Assembly (NCBI GenBank): GCA_963930775.1
Contig: OZ005702.1
Span: forward strand, 2,914,001 to 2,978,000
From: Cliona cf. orientalis
Taxonomy: Eukaryota > Porifera > Demospongiae > Clionaida > Clionaidae
Length of the DNA stretch: 64,000 bases
Reading direction: 5' to 3'
In this document: positions 38,801 to 52,556 of the stretch, piece by piece
Numbering within the stretch: the first letter of the stretch is position 1
Layout: each line of letters begins with the position of its first letter
The notes under the pieces: generated by a model
What the model was told of the DNA's origin: nothing
Database searches by the model: none
What the model saw: only the letters and a program-made list of their open reading frames with translations
Translations under genes and position numbers: made by a program

Positions 38801-41800
38801 ACGTTCGAGTAGAGCGAGAACGTCGCCATTGCACACTTAATTGGAGCCAGAGCTGTTGCTAGCTATGAGGGGTATGGCCTCTGCAACCGCTTCAATCTGC
38901 GCATGCGCACGGTACTAATGGTTAGGATACTGTTTGTGCATGAACTACGTCTCTGTTCTGTTATCATGCATGCTAGCCACATTATCCCATGATTGTGACA
39001 TTAAACATACTTGTATACAACGACAAATATTTTTCAGATGATCATTTTTCTCATATAGTCCGTCTCCTAACCTGGAGGGCATAAAAAGATGCACTCTGCT
39101 ACAAGTTCAGAAGGCCCATGATTGGTCAGATATGCTGAGCCATGTGCACAAACAAGGGTGGCCATAGAGATGCATTCTTGAACGTGCCGTGCGTTTCGAG
39201 AAGCCTGCTCAGCAGGTCATCGAGCCTTGAGCGAAGCGCTAGCGAGAGACGAGGTCTGTTCTTTGACCTAGTCAGGTGGTAAACATGAAATTCGACCAGA
39301 GATAGAATGTCACCATTGTAGTGGTGACAGCTGCTGCATCGAGGGGTGTGGTCTACGAAGTAATGGGTTCAAAGTTCGTGCTGCTGCATGCGGTTGACAT
39401 ACAGCTAGGTGGAGATAGATTTTCTCTGAGTATGTGAGCTTACTGTGAATAACTCATGCATATATATTAGCCCATGATTGTTATATCAAACATACTTGTT
39501 ATCACTCATAATTAAGTAGAGATAGTTCCAGAAAACACAGAGGGAAGGGCATGCACATGCAAAATTTTAGGCCATGCCCTCAAAACTTTGGCTGCACCCC
39601 ATAGATCGCCATTAATTTTGCTAATGCACTGTAGCTGTATATAGGAAGATCAAGAGGGATGGCCACTAAAATTATAATATGACATTACTATGATGGTGAA
39701 ATAGTGTAGGATAGGTTAAGGTACCATTTAATTGCGTGGGCGTGAGCGTCAGGAATGGCTAATTCAATTAGCGAATCGTGAAGGGGCGTGGCCGAAGAGG
39801 CCATACGAGTGCTTTTGGTCGAAGGTGGGCGTGTCCAGAATCGGCCAGGGATGATTATGCGCGTGTAATTAGCGACCGGAAGTGGCCCCTGAAGAAAAGG
39901 CCGGTAATTGCCCACATCAAAGCAAGATCAAAGCATTCTTTCTTAACTATTAACCGCAACGACTTTAAATTAAACACTAAGTAGAAAAAAAAAAAAGATT
40001 TCTTGCGCGAAAAAAGATTGGGGGAATTGGGAACACTTGGGGAGATAATTTTTATACCGGCGCGCAGAATGGGTCGAAACACGAGATTTGACATGAGAAA
40101 ATTTTGATTCACGCCTTAGAATCAAAGTTACGGCCCTTTGAAGTTTCCCCATATGTTTATACAGGGAAGCCATGCGTTTGCAATGTTTCCGCCCACGCGC
40201 TACGTGAGGGGCGGGGCCACGCGCGCACATAAACGTGACGACCTTTACCAACTTTTTGGCAAAATTGAAATTTAGGCTGCCTGCTTGCATTGTATGCTTC
40301 CACTATGCACCCAGCTCGATTATATGGTGGTTTCTGGACAATTTTTTTTTCTGCTTAGTGTTCAGGTCGCCTTGTTAAACACTAAGTAGAAAAAAAAACA
40401 AAAACTTTAATTAATTAATTCAGGGGGGAATTGGGAGCACCTGGGGACATAATTTTTGTACCGGCGCGCAGAATGGATCAAATGCAGAGATTTGACCTTC
40501 AGGAATTTTGATTCACGCCTTAGAATCAAAGTTGCGGCCCTTTGAAGTTTCCCCATATGTTTGTACAGGGAAGCCATGCGTTTGCAATGTTTCCGCCCAC
40601 GCGCTACGTGAGGGGCGGGGCCACGCGCGCACATAAACGTGACGACCTTTACCGACTTTTTGACAAAATTAAAATTTAGGATGCCTGCTTGCATTGTATG
40701 GTTCCACTATGCACCCAGCTCGATTATGTGGTGGTTTTTGGACAATTTTTTTTTCTGCTTAGTGTTCTGGTCGCCTTGAAAAAAAAAAAAAAAAAAAAAA
40801 AAAGCTTATTAGGCCTAATTAAGCATGTGGGCGTGTTCCTGGCACTGTGTGGAGTGTGTGCGTGTGCGTTAATGCAGGTTTTATTGCTTCCGATTGGGCG
40901 TGGCTTCACGGGCCAGTGCTTGGACATCGGCGCCTGGGACTTGGCCTCGGCGATAGGTGGGCGTGTCCCGGAAGCGGTGGTGACCTTTGAACCCCGCGAG
41001 GAGGCTTTGGGGGCGTGGCAGGAGGTCAAAGGTGAGGCCATGTCTGTTAATGAGGCACTGTACGGCGGTGCGATCGAGGGGCCTGTACGGCTGGACGGAA
41101 GCTGACGATGGTTTGAAGCGGATGTGGTTGCGATGACGTGTTGTTACTCCGCCCACACAGGAAATGAGGTGAGCTCTTGCGTGGGCGGTGTGGCAGAACG
41201 GCCTCCAAGTGTTTGTGTGTGTTTTGGCCTTGAGGAAGCTGTGTGTTTTAATTGGGATTGATTGTGGGCTTCCGGTGGACATCCGGTGGTTAGTAGGCAC
41301 TTGATTGAGAATGGTGGTCCTTGGGGAACAGGGTGGGGCTGTTTTGGGCGTGGCCTGGCCCCTCCCTTCCGGCTCGGCTTCCGGTCCATGGAGGATATTA
41401 AATGAACACTTCCGGCTCTAGCAGCCACACCCCTGAGACCTGTGCAATTAAAAGGGCGTGGTTACACAACATGCACCTCACTAATGACTTTGATGTGGTT
41501 TAGGTGTCATATCCCCCACCTCACGCCCACGCAATTTAATGGTACCTTAAAACTTATCTACTGTACACAGTATATGGCATAGTAAAAAGCTTAATACAGA
41601 CAGCTTTACACTATAATAAATATGCATTTGCTAGCTATGTCAGTATTTTGCTGCACATGCAGGCTTGGTGCAACTGTATGTGGAGCACGCACAAAATAGC
41701 ACTATAATATACACAAATGGCACTTATTGAGACTATAGTTGATAACTTTTAAGCTTCAAAGTTGCTTACTTGCAAAGGCTATCATAGTACAAATGTTTCA

Positions 41801-44800
41801 CATGCAATCAGCACATTAATTTTGGTTCCTTGATTCATACTATCAGAGCTATTGTCCTTGTTTTTGTATCATCCTAGTACTTACACAATTAAACTTAAGC
41901 AAAGTGTAGGTGCATTCAGTTGATAGATCCATTAAAGGTAGGATACCATAATAAATTATTATGCTCCGAAAGGTGTGCACTGAAAATGATACTTCAAATG
42001 AAGCGGATGGTCAGGCCATGCAAAGTACATTCATAGTTTAGCATCAGTGCCTTCATGCTGCTTCTTTAAGCTGATTTGGCTCAGATTTGAGGGGTGTGGC
42101 ACCAATTTGGGGGTGGAGCATGACCTCAAGGCTGTATCCTATGTGGAGTACAGTGCTACCAGGCAAGAGAGTAGATTTTGACCACTGTGTGGTTTCTGCA
42201 GATTTTACATGTGAATCTTGCATGTATTCAGTTTCAATTTTGTACACTGTTAGGTCAATGATTGGACTATCTACATGTCAAATTATGGAGTGTAATGAAC
42301 TTTCGTCTGGGATCTAGAGAGGAAAATGTCCGAAAATTGTGCATTTTTATGTTAGGTTGTCATTCTGGAGTTTCACTTGTAGTTAAGAATCTTGATTTGG
42401 CCTGCTGGTAGGTACCATCGAGTTGTACTTCTGTACCAAATTTGATGCCTTAACTACAAATTGCCTTGGAGATATTAACCATAATAGTCAAGTTTTAGTG
42501 AAAATTTGGTACATTTACGTTAGGTTATGAATTTTGCATGAATATCATAGTTAAGAGTCAATATTATTGTATTCTATGCATCCTAATGCATTAATAATTC
42601 TAGTGCATCTGTGGAACTGCAAATATTTTGCAGGGAGCGCCGAATCCAGAAGCAAACATTTCCGCCGGTTGCTTCAGACGGGTCGAAGTCCGCCTCGATG
42701 ACGTAGTACCAAACGCACGTGCATAATAAGGATGTTTTCATTGACCACGCCCACTGGCGATCTAAGAACGAGAAGGTAGCGAAAACAGAGGTTTAGCGTT
42801 GAATGCATGGAGCCCTTCACTTCTAAGGTGTCCAAGTGAGGTAAGATAGTAACAATAGACAGTCCAAAAGCCTTTTTAAAGCTCCGAAATATTTTTGTGG
42901 GGTTGATAGTTACCGCTTCATTAGGCGGTCTGACGGTCGCTCGTATTAGCTACCTACGATAATATTGTGTAGAACTAGACATACAAGAGCGATTCTCCAC
43001 CTTCAGAAACTTGCCTCATCTTATCTATAGCCTTCGATCTCACGATTTTTGATCACTTGTATTGCTATGTATGGTGCACGTGATGTTAGTTCAACGTCAT
43101 TGTTCGTCATAGCTTCTGTTACGGAGCGGTCTTTCTTTCATGCTTTACACATTCACACTGCAGCTAAAAGCACTATTTCTATTAATAGTAGGTCAAAATA
43201 GGTCTGTATGCAAAGTTAGAAAAAAATCTACTCTCTTGCCCAGTAGCACTGTATATATAATATGTATGTTTTACTATACTGACCTCAAGAATGTATATAT
43301 GTAGTCTAATAATATTATAGTACCGCCTGCCCGCAAGTAGTTCAAGATGTGGCTAATGCTGAACTATGATGTAGTTTGCCTGGCCTAAATAAAGGCAATA
43401 TGTAGCTAGCAGCAACTTATACAAAATTAGCTGCATCATTACCCTGCATGCATGTGCAAGGGGCAAACAATTGGATTGTCCATCTATCGTTGTCGGCACG
43501 AAAATTAATCACCAAATCTCAAGTTCTAGGGATCTGTGCATGCTGTAAGCATAACAAATCGGTAGATATCGATGAAAAACTGGTTTCTACGTGCTTTGAG
43601 TCACTAAAAATTGCTACTGGTGCTACAAATTGTTTATTTTCTGTTCAGTATGTGGTTTATCGACCACACCCACTCTATTGGCATATGCTGATGCGACTGT
43701 GCATGCTCAAACTCAGTGTAGGAAAGGGTCGTCAAGTTATAACAACAGCTCAGTAATGTTGTAATATTATACTACAGTGGCTACAGAGTGCGTGGGGTAT
43801 GTGCTCTACAGAGCTCTAGTTTTTGTAGAAACACTCAGAAAAGGTGTAGGGTTGCACCTTGTATGCCATTCTTATGCTGCCACTAAAGCAGACAAGCATA
43901 AAATCAGCTGTTAAATAGGTGAAAGAGATAGAGCCTATAGTAACTAACAGTAAGGTTGAATACTACCGTGTTTCTTCTAAAAATTCGGCCCTTCTAATTA
44001 TTCGGCACCCTTTACTGAATGATTGAAAATAGTCTCTAATTTTCGGCAAAGGTCGTCATATGTATGTGCTATAAACGGGAATAGAATGCGCACGCAGACA
44101 GAATGTTGAATATTAACCTCTAAAAGTTCGGCGAAGCTAAAGTAATGTTATTATTTTCATGCCGAATTTTTAGAAGAAATACTGTAACAGTATATACAAT
44201 AATAATATCATGATCTTCCTAGATATTCTTGTTTACCTACTAAGTCTTTAAAGGCTGTACTGCCTTCCTTACTTGCTTTGTGAATATGTTCTATAGCTAC
44301 ATATACAAGTGCAATGCACGTGGAACGTGATGGTTGACACTCACTTCCCGTATCTTGGTCCAACACGTATTGCATCTCCTCTGGCACTTGTATCCACTTG
44401 GAAGGGGGGTCCCAACCGAAGAGTGTACTCAATATTCCCATTGTCTAGCTGATCAAAAACCACACCTATATGAATGGAAGAGATTTGTATAACGTACCTG
44501 CTGAAAGCTCAATATTACCCTAGTCGAATGTGCAAGGGGTAAAATACCTTATTACACTCAGACTGGACAAAAATTTCGCCATTCCTGCCCTCCTGAAATC
44601 CCATAGAGTATGGAATAGTTAAGATAAAAATTATACTATAGTAGTAAATTTTTATTGTAGAGAATTCATCCCAATGAGTATATAGATACAATCCTGATAC
44701 CAATAGTATCGCAGCCCAAGATCAGCTTAAGATACTTTTCATCTACAGTCACTTGCATCCCACCCATCCATATTATTACCTAATCAAATTGCTAGTGGTC

Positions 44801-47800
44801 ATAGTAAACTGAGATACTTACCTGCTATTATTGGACCATGAAATTGGTTATTATCAGGCAATGCAGTAATAACGGCAGAGAGGTTCGCTACCATGTCAGC
44901 CTCAGTGTCAAAGCTTCGCGATCGGTTTTCAATTGGCACATCCAGCCGCTTCAATGCACGACCAATGATATCATTAGCTACAATAACAGCAATAAACATC
45001 ACAAGTACAATTAGAGATCTGTAGAGAGTATACCCTGAGCACTGCATCTGCATCCTGCAGCCATAGCTGCACACTGCAGGTATAATATATGTGTGTGCTT
45101 TGTTGATGACCTACATGCACCTACATATTGCACTACATGATGTTGTGCAGAAAACACATCGGGATGTAGTTGATAGGTGCGGCAAAAACATGCATCTAGT
45201 GTTTGCGATGTTCATGGGCCTTACCAATCAGTTTGAAGCATAATGAAGCATGCAAGTTTTCGATAGTTTTGATGGATTCATTGGGGGTTGTCCATCATGA
45301 GGGAGAGATACAGTCTGACGTCAACTCACAATTGCTGTGATGGCCTTGACCAATTGGCAAATCAGGGCGACTACTGGTAATTACAGAGCATTTCAATTGT
45401 GTTGAAATGTGCGCCTGCTCCATTTTTCGCATTGTGTTGATCCTGGGCCCGGCCGGCGCCATGCGTACCTTATGGGTCATTTGTTGGCTAAGCCAAGCAT
45501 GACAGCATGGTACGAGTGCCCCCTATTATCTATGCTACCAGGTAAGATCAAGATCAATGAAATAAACTGATACAGCAAATTTTCCAGAGTCACAGTTGAT
45601 TGATTATGGGACAATAATTATAGACAAGTGTACTCTGACTAAAGGAGAAATGTGACAATTGCTACATGTATAAATTGATAATGTGCCACAAAAGCACCCC
45701 TGAGGGATATAATATTATTACGATATCAATAGTGTTTTGCAACTTGATGGATGTTTTTCGAATAATTCCATTCTTGCTCTCCCCATTCAGGGATTTACTC
45801 TTTTCACCCCGCTTCATGTCAGGAGTGTGGCCACACCCACCAATTGCAATTAGTACCTGTTCAAGTGTATGTGGCATGATTGTTTGAACAAGGGGGCCCG
45901 GGGGGATGCCTGCTTCATAGTAGCTGTCTGCTTGGATCGACCCCTAGACTAAAAGATCTTTGTGCTTAGACTCACAGTATTGGTGGTTGTTCCATGACAC
46001 CACAAAAGGACATGACGTTTATCTGCGCTATACATCTCTAAAACATTATCATCATCTTCAATTGAAAAGTTTTCCCCATATAAACTGCTGCTCACAGCAG
46101 TACACAACTATAGCTAATGGCACTATCGGGACTGGAGGAGCTATTATAGCAGCCCAAGCCCGTTGATGTGGTCCATTTTCACCGAGTCTAAATATCCATG
46201 GACTGTTCTGTGACAGAAGCTCACTGTCACAGTTACTAGTAGCTAATAATCATGTAGATACAAATTGATCTGGGATTTAACTATACAGGTTGAGACTTCG
46301 ATAAAGCGCTAGCAACTACGCTGCATAAACTCTAGCGTCGTATACTCAGGCCCTTTCTCCTCAAAGGGCCTGGGTATATACGAGGCTACCCACCCCCAAT
46401 TCAATTTTATATCACTGATTCTCTGGATCCAAATAATGTTGCCAACATTAGCTGTTGATATTGAACTTAGAAAAATTGCTCTCGGGGGAGGGGGGGTGGG
46501 ATACCTAGAAATGTGCATAACTTGACGCCAAGGGCTAGACTCCTTGACATTAAATACTAGATAATTAATCTGTGGAATGAGACAAATATAACTTTAAAAT
46601 TTGAAATACCAGCGTCGCAGTATATTTGGCATCCCAGGAAATTTGGCACCCCCATTCCATATATCCTAGGTTATTATGCACCCCCCCAAGGATATTTGGA
46701 ATACCTACCAAATATCCTAGGAATTTTGACACCCCCATACCAAATTTCCTAGAAGTTTGGTACCCCTACCAATATCCTAGAAATCTTGACACCCCCATAC
46801 TAAATATCCTAGGAACTTTGGTGGTACTCCAGGATAGCCATAGGCATTATTCTTACAATAGGTACCCCCTACCAATTATCCTACAAAATTAATTTCAACA
46901 CACAAGTACCAGAGTATACTATACAAGAAAAATGAGAGAATAACCGTTAGCTACCGTATAGCGGGAAATTTTCGTTGGTGCTAATTTTCGTATGATTGAC
47001 TAAAACCCCCTTAGAATAAATTTTCGTACATTTTAATTTCGTATGCTTGCTGCTGGAGATTGCGCGCATGCGCAGCTGAGAGCGCTCACACTTACGTGTG
47101 GTATACAGCATCACTGGCTTCCTTGATCGTAATCGATGCTGATAGCAATCCATTGGGACCAGAAAGGTCACTCTGTTTCGACGCCTTGGCAAAGAACCGA
47201 TAAAGAGACATCGTTCAGTGAGCTAGACTTGCATTCTAATAGCACCAGCCACTAACGACCGCGTGTGGCCGTGGTAGGCATATAGGTCAAAGGTCACTCG
47301 CGAAAGGAAAAAAATTTCATATATTCAAATTTTCGCATTTTTTATTTTTGTATAAGGGAAGGAGCATACGAAATATACATGTACAAAAATTAGCACCATA
47401 CGAAAATTTCCCGCTATACGGTATTATGAATTATTGCTTTGCAAGAAGACAATCACTTTTGCTTCTTCAAGAAAGTTGAAAATCTTTCCCGCTTTAGACA
47501 GGTAGCTAAGGAGATGTTGGCTATGATCAAATTTAACTGCTTCGAAGGATCCAAGCACAGAAAATGCAATTGCAAATGTCACAGCATAGATAATAGAGGA
47601 TCACAGTAGTCTCATGTGCCAGCCCCTCCTTTGCGTAGGAGGGGCTGGTGCACAAGACTACACAGTCAGTCATCCCACTCCGATGCTGAACTGATGGGAC
47701 ATGCACCATGTGATATGAGTAAAAACTACTTGTACTTCACCCTCTTTTGTCCACTGAGGCGTCAGAAAGCACAGGATAGCTAAAAAAATTTTCTCATTAA

Positions 47801-50800
47801 CCTCGAGCTCAATCTGCATTGATCGGCACTGTGCGCAAGAAGGGGATTCAATATTTCCTGAGGGGTACCATTGGGGATACTGTATATCCTAAAGATATGT
47901 GGCATGAGGTAGCAAATTATCCTAGGATATCTTGCACGGGGGTACCAAAAGGGGGGGGGGGTGTCAGCAGTGGCGTCTCTAGGTGGTTGTTTAGCTGGGT
48001 GCTCATACTACACCTACATGGTATAGTTACTAAGTACCTATTACGCTGTTAATACCATCTGCAGTTTATGCTATGCTTTTGTAAACATCCATTAGCCTTA
48101 TGCATCTATATACCTGTGCTGTCACTTGTACCCAGCTAAACTAACCCACAGGTGATACTTTTACTACAGAAATGCTAATAATAGTATGCTTTTGTAAACA
48201 TCCATTAGGCTAAGCTATATACCTGCGCTGTCGATCACTTGATAGGCTAAAACTACACAATGTCAAGCCAAAGAGTGCTGGGTGCAGATGAACCCACATG
48301 CACCCCGCTGGCGACGCCACTGGATGTCAGAATTACTATATATGACACCAGTACATGGGATTAATTTGGCTAGCTAGGTTTTTCTCTCTCATATGAACTC
48401 AAATTCTGGGTCAAACTAGCTTAGTATAGGTTTTCAAGAGCCCTATGAGCCCGGATAGATTATGACACCCTTATCTAAGTTTTGATTTCACTGCCACGGT
48501 GAGTCTAGCTTGCCAGTGACTGACGTAGATCCTAGATCTAACACCTGAAGTTACTGTTGGCAGGTTGAATACTGAGCATTGATGAAGGAGGGGGGACCTG
48601 GGAATGATGGTAACCCAGGCCCTCTCTCAATCCGCTTTTTGCGTGCAACATTAAAAGCTGGGAGATTGAGAGAGAGACTGGAGACGAGGCTAATGGAAAC
48701 AGATTTTATCTATAATGGAAACTTCAGAGGTCAGCCGCACGAAAACAGTTACATGTAATTGCATGGTGGGTGTGGTCATACTTCCAACATGGAGCGAAAG
48801 AATAAATCCCCCCCTCCCCTTTCATGGCTCTGGGCCAAATTGTCATAATGATCATTGCAATGATGGATTTCAAAATAAACTCTTCTTATAGATACCCTGC
48901 ACACGTGCAGCAAGGGGTAAGGCAACCAATTTTGTCTGTATGATATCATCTGTCGTCACTACATTATGTTTCAGTAAGGCCCATGAGCACCATACACACT
49001 TTATTCTTCAATTGTACCACTGCTGGTCTGCTCAGCACACAAACTAGCATACTATGTACAACCTGGTAAAGGTCATCAAAGGGTGCATGCATGCTGCTGC
49101 GGCCGAATTTCATCTCTGTGCAAACAGATGCAGGATGCATATATATGCTGCGTATGGGATTTGTGCTCCATAGAGCTCTAGTACAAAGAAACATACTCTT
49201 AGAATTATTAGGAGTGAAGTAGAGGTATGAATTGTCACGGAGCTGATTCAATTCACTGGGCCAAAAGATGGAGAAACATTGTTCTTCTGATGGTATAACA
49301 TCACCAAGCCTGCATGTACAGACATAGTAAGCCTAAAAAAAAAGCAAGTAACCAAATATACAATACCGACACTATATAAATGGTGCAACACAGTTTATGC
49401 ATGCTCAATGTAATTATTACCCTGTGCATGCAAGGTGTAAAGCAATCGGTTTGCATGTCTCATCTATTGTCTATCGTCGTCATCATCAATCGCCAGATCT
49501 CGAGATCTAGGCATCACAATGACTCCTAATTATAATAAATCCGTTGAAATCGTCGAAAAATTTGTTTATTATTATGTTTCAAATCGTTTGGGAAAGCCCA
49601 CGAGCATCGTAAACATTGCATACATTACATCTATCAACCATGGCCTAGTCATGCATGCACACAAAGGTAAAAGTTGTCAACAGCCTAGCTCACGTATGCT
49701 GCTGCAGCTTCCCTACTGCAGCAGGATGCTCTATAGAGCTCTAGTGATTATGTGCATTTCATGAAAAGTCAGAGAAAGCCCTCAAAATTAATTTTATGGT
49801 TTTAAGTTTCATGATAGCAACCCAATATATTGTTAGCAGCAATGAGAAATGGGACTTTTGTTTGTAATTGTGTTGTGTATGTACATGTATGCAGTAATGT
49901 ACCGTAAAGTCTGGTTAATAAGCACACATGCTTATTAAGCACAGGGGCGTAGCCAGGGGAAGCACAGAGGGGCATTTGCTCCCCCTTTTTTCCCAGAGTT
50001 ATGTAATATTCATCATTTCTTACCGTATAAATACCAGCACCAAATTTTTATAGTAGTCTTCAGAGTCAAAAATGATCACAGAAAGGCTGACTATAAAGCT
50101 ATCAGTAAACAAACTTTTGAGCTATGCTTTGATCGAGCAGTGTCTGGTTTCAAAGGGCACAAAAACGGGAATACTCCAGATCGTGTGATTTAATTAGTGG
50201 GTGTGGCTTCCGGTCTAAAAATTTTCGCACACTTCGCGTGCAATCTTGCCCCCTTCTTTTCTAAAATCCTGGCTACACCCCTGAAGCACATACTTACTTC
50301 CTGTTGTTAAGTACTGTCTAATAAGCACATGCGCCCAATAAAGACGACAATAATATTCATCGTTGAATCAAGAGTTGTCCATGCTCTGCATGACTATAGA
50401 ATTTGTTCACCAACCTATTAAATTATTTCAGATAGCCAGCTGCACGAGATCACTATACTCAATACTGTGATGCTTTACTGAGACGGGTTTGGACTCTTGA
50501 TCTCGACTTAAGCGATTATCATGATTGAAAATGATTCTACTGTCTTCCCCAAATGGTCGCAGTTATATACTAACTCTGAAATATACAATGTGGCAGTATT
50601 ATGCTTACCTGAGTCCAACAAGCAACACAACTGACAAAGTAGGCAAGAGGATCTCAAAGATTGTGCTAATTGGACGTCGAATCTGTGTGTATGTATATGT
50701 GAAAGTGTGTACAGAGACAAAACGTAATCTTGCTAGCCAAACCCTTTAATCTCGAGAGAAAGAGGGTCTGGTGACCATGCATATAAGGAGTTGATCTGGC

Positions 50801-52522
50801 AACAGGATTTGCCAATCAGATTCGAGATTTGCTTAGCAATAATTTGCTAGCAGCGTGCGTACATACAGTCGGCCCTGCGTTGTTCGTGGTTACTTATGAT
50901 GTTTTCGCAATTATTGCATTCCATCGAAACAACTAGCTGTATGCATGGTCACCAGATCCCCCTTTTCCCTCGGATTGCGGGAAGGGGGGGGGGCATGGTG
51001 AGCAAGATTAAGACAAAAGAATGTATGCGAGAGGTGAGTGAGATCTTCCATGCATGTATATATACGTGCACTTGAATTCATTATTTTTGTGGATGAAATT
51101 TTTCGTCTTTGCCAAGTTAGTGGCCCATGAATTTTATCCAAGCCCATTACCCTAGTAATTAATGTACATGTGTACCTAATATATATACGGAGCCCATTAA
51201 ACTTTGGTGATCATTAATTACGATTTTGATAGGTGATATATATACATATGTGGGAGGTGCACGTTCATGGTAGTCTGAGTGACTCCAATGTGGTTCTAGT
51301 AAAGATATTTGATCTTTAAGGTACCATTTAATTGCGTGGGCGTGAGGTGGGGGATATGACACCTAAACCACATCAAAGTAATTAGTGAGGTGCATGTTGT
51401 GTAACCACGCCCTTTTAATTGCACAGGTCTCAGGGGTGTGGCTGCTAGAGCCGGAAGTGTTCATTTAATATCCTCCATGGACCGGAAGCCGAGCCGGAAG
51501 GGAGGGGCCAGGCCACGCCCAAAACAGCACCACCCTGTGCCTCAAGGACCACCATTCTCAATCAAGTGCCGACTGGCCACCGGATGTCCACCGGAAGCCC
51601 ACAATCAATCCCAATTAAAACCCACAGCTTCCTCAAGGCCAAAACACACACAAATACTTAGAGGCCGTTCTGCCACACCGCCCACACCAGAGCTCACCTC
51701 ATTTCCTGTGTGGGCGGAGTAACAACACGTCATCGCAACCACATCCGCTTCAAACCATCGTCAGCTTCCGTCCAGCCGTACGGTCCCCTCGATCGCACCG
51801 GCGTACAGTGCCTCATTAACTGACATGGCCTCACCTTTGACCTCCTGCCACGCCCCCAAAGCCTCCTGGCAGGGTTCAAAGGTCACCACCGCATCCGGGA
51901 CACGCCCACCTATCGCCGAGGTCAAGTCTTAGGCGCCGATATCCAAGCACTGGCCCGTGAAGCCACGCCCAATCGGAAGCAATAAAACCTGCATTAACGC
52001 ACATGCACACACTCCACACAGTGCCAGGAACACGCCCACATGCTTAATTAGGCCTAATTAACCTTTTTTTTTTTTTTTTTTTTTTTTTTTCAAGGAGACC
52101 AGAACACTAAGCAGAAAAAAAAATTGTCCAAAACCACCACATAGTTGAGCTGGATGCTTAGTAGAGCCATACAATGCAAGCAGGCACCCTATACTCCAAT
52201 TTTGACCAAAGTAGGTAAAGGTCGTCACGTTTGTGTGCGCGTGTCTAACGGGGATTCCCCGTTTTTCACGTAGCGCGTGGGCGGAAAACATTGCAAACGC
52301 ATGGCTTCCCTATACAAACATATGGGAAAACTTTAAAGGGCCGTAACTTCAATTCAAAGGCGTGAATCAAAATTCTTTCAGGTCAAATCTCTAGTTTCGA
52401 TCCATTCTGCATGCCCATGTAAAAATTATGTCTCCAAGTACTCCCAAACCCCCCATGAATTAGATTATTTATTTAATTATTTAAATTCTTTTTTTTTTTC
52501 TACTTACCTTACTTAGTGTTTT

Positions 52523-52556
<34 letters not shown>

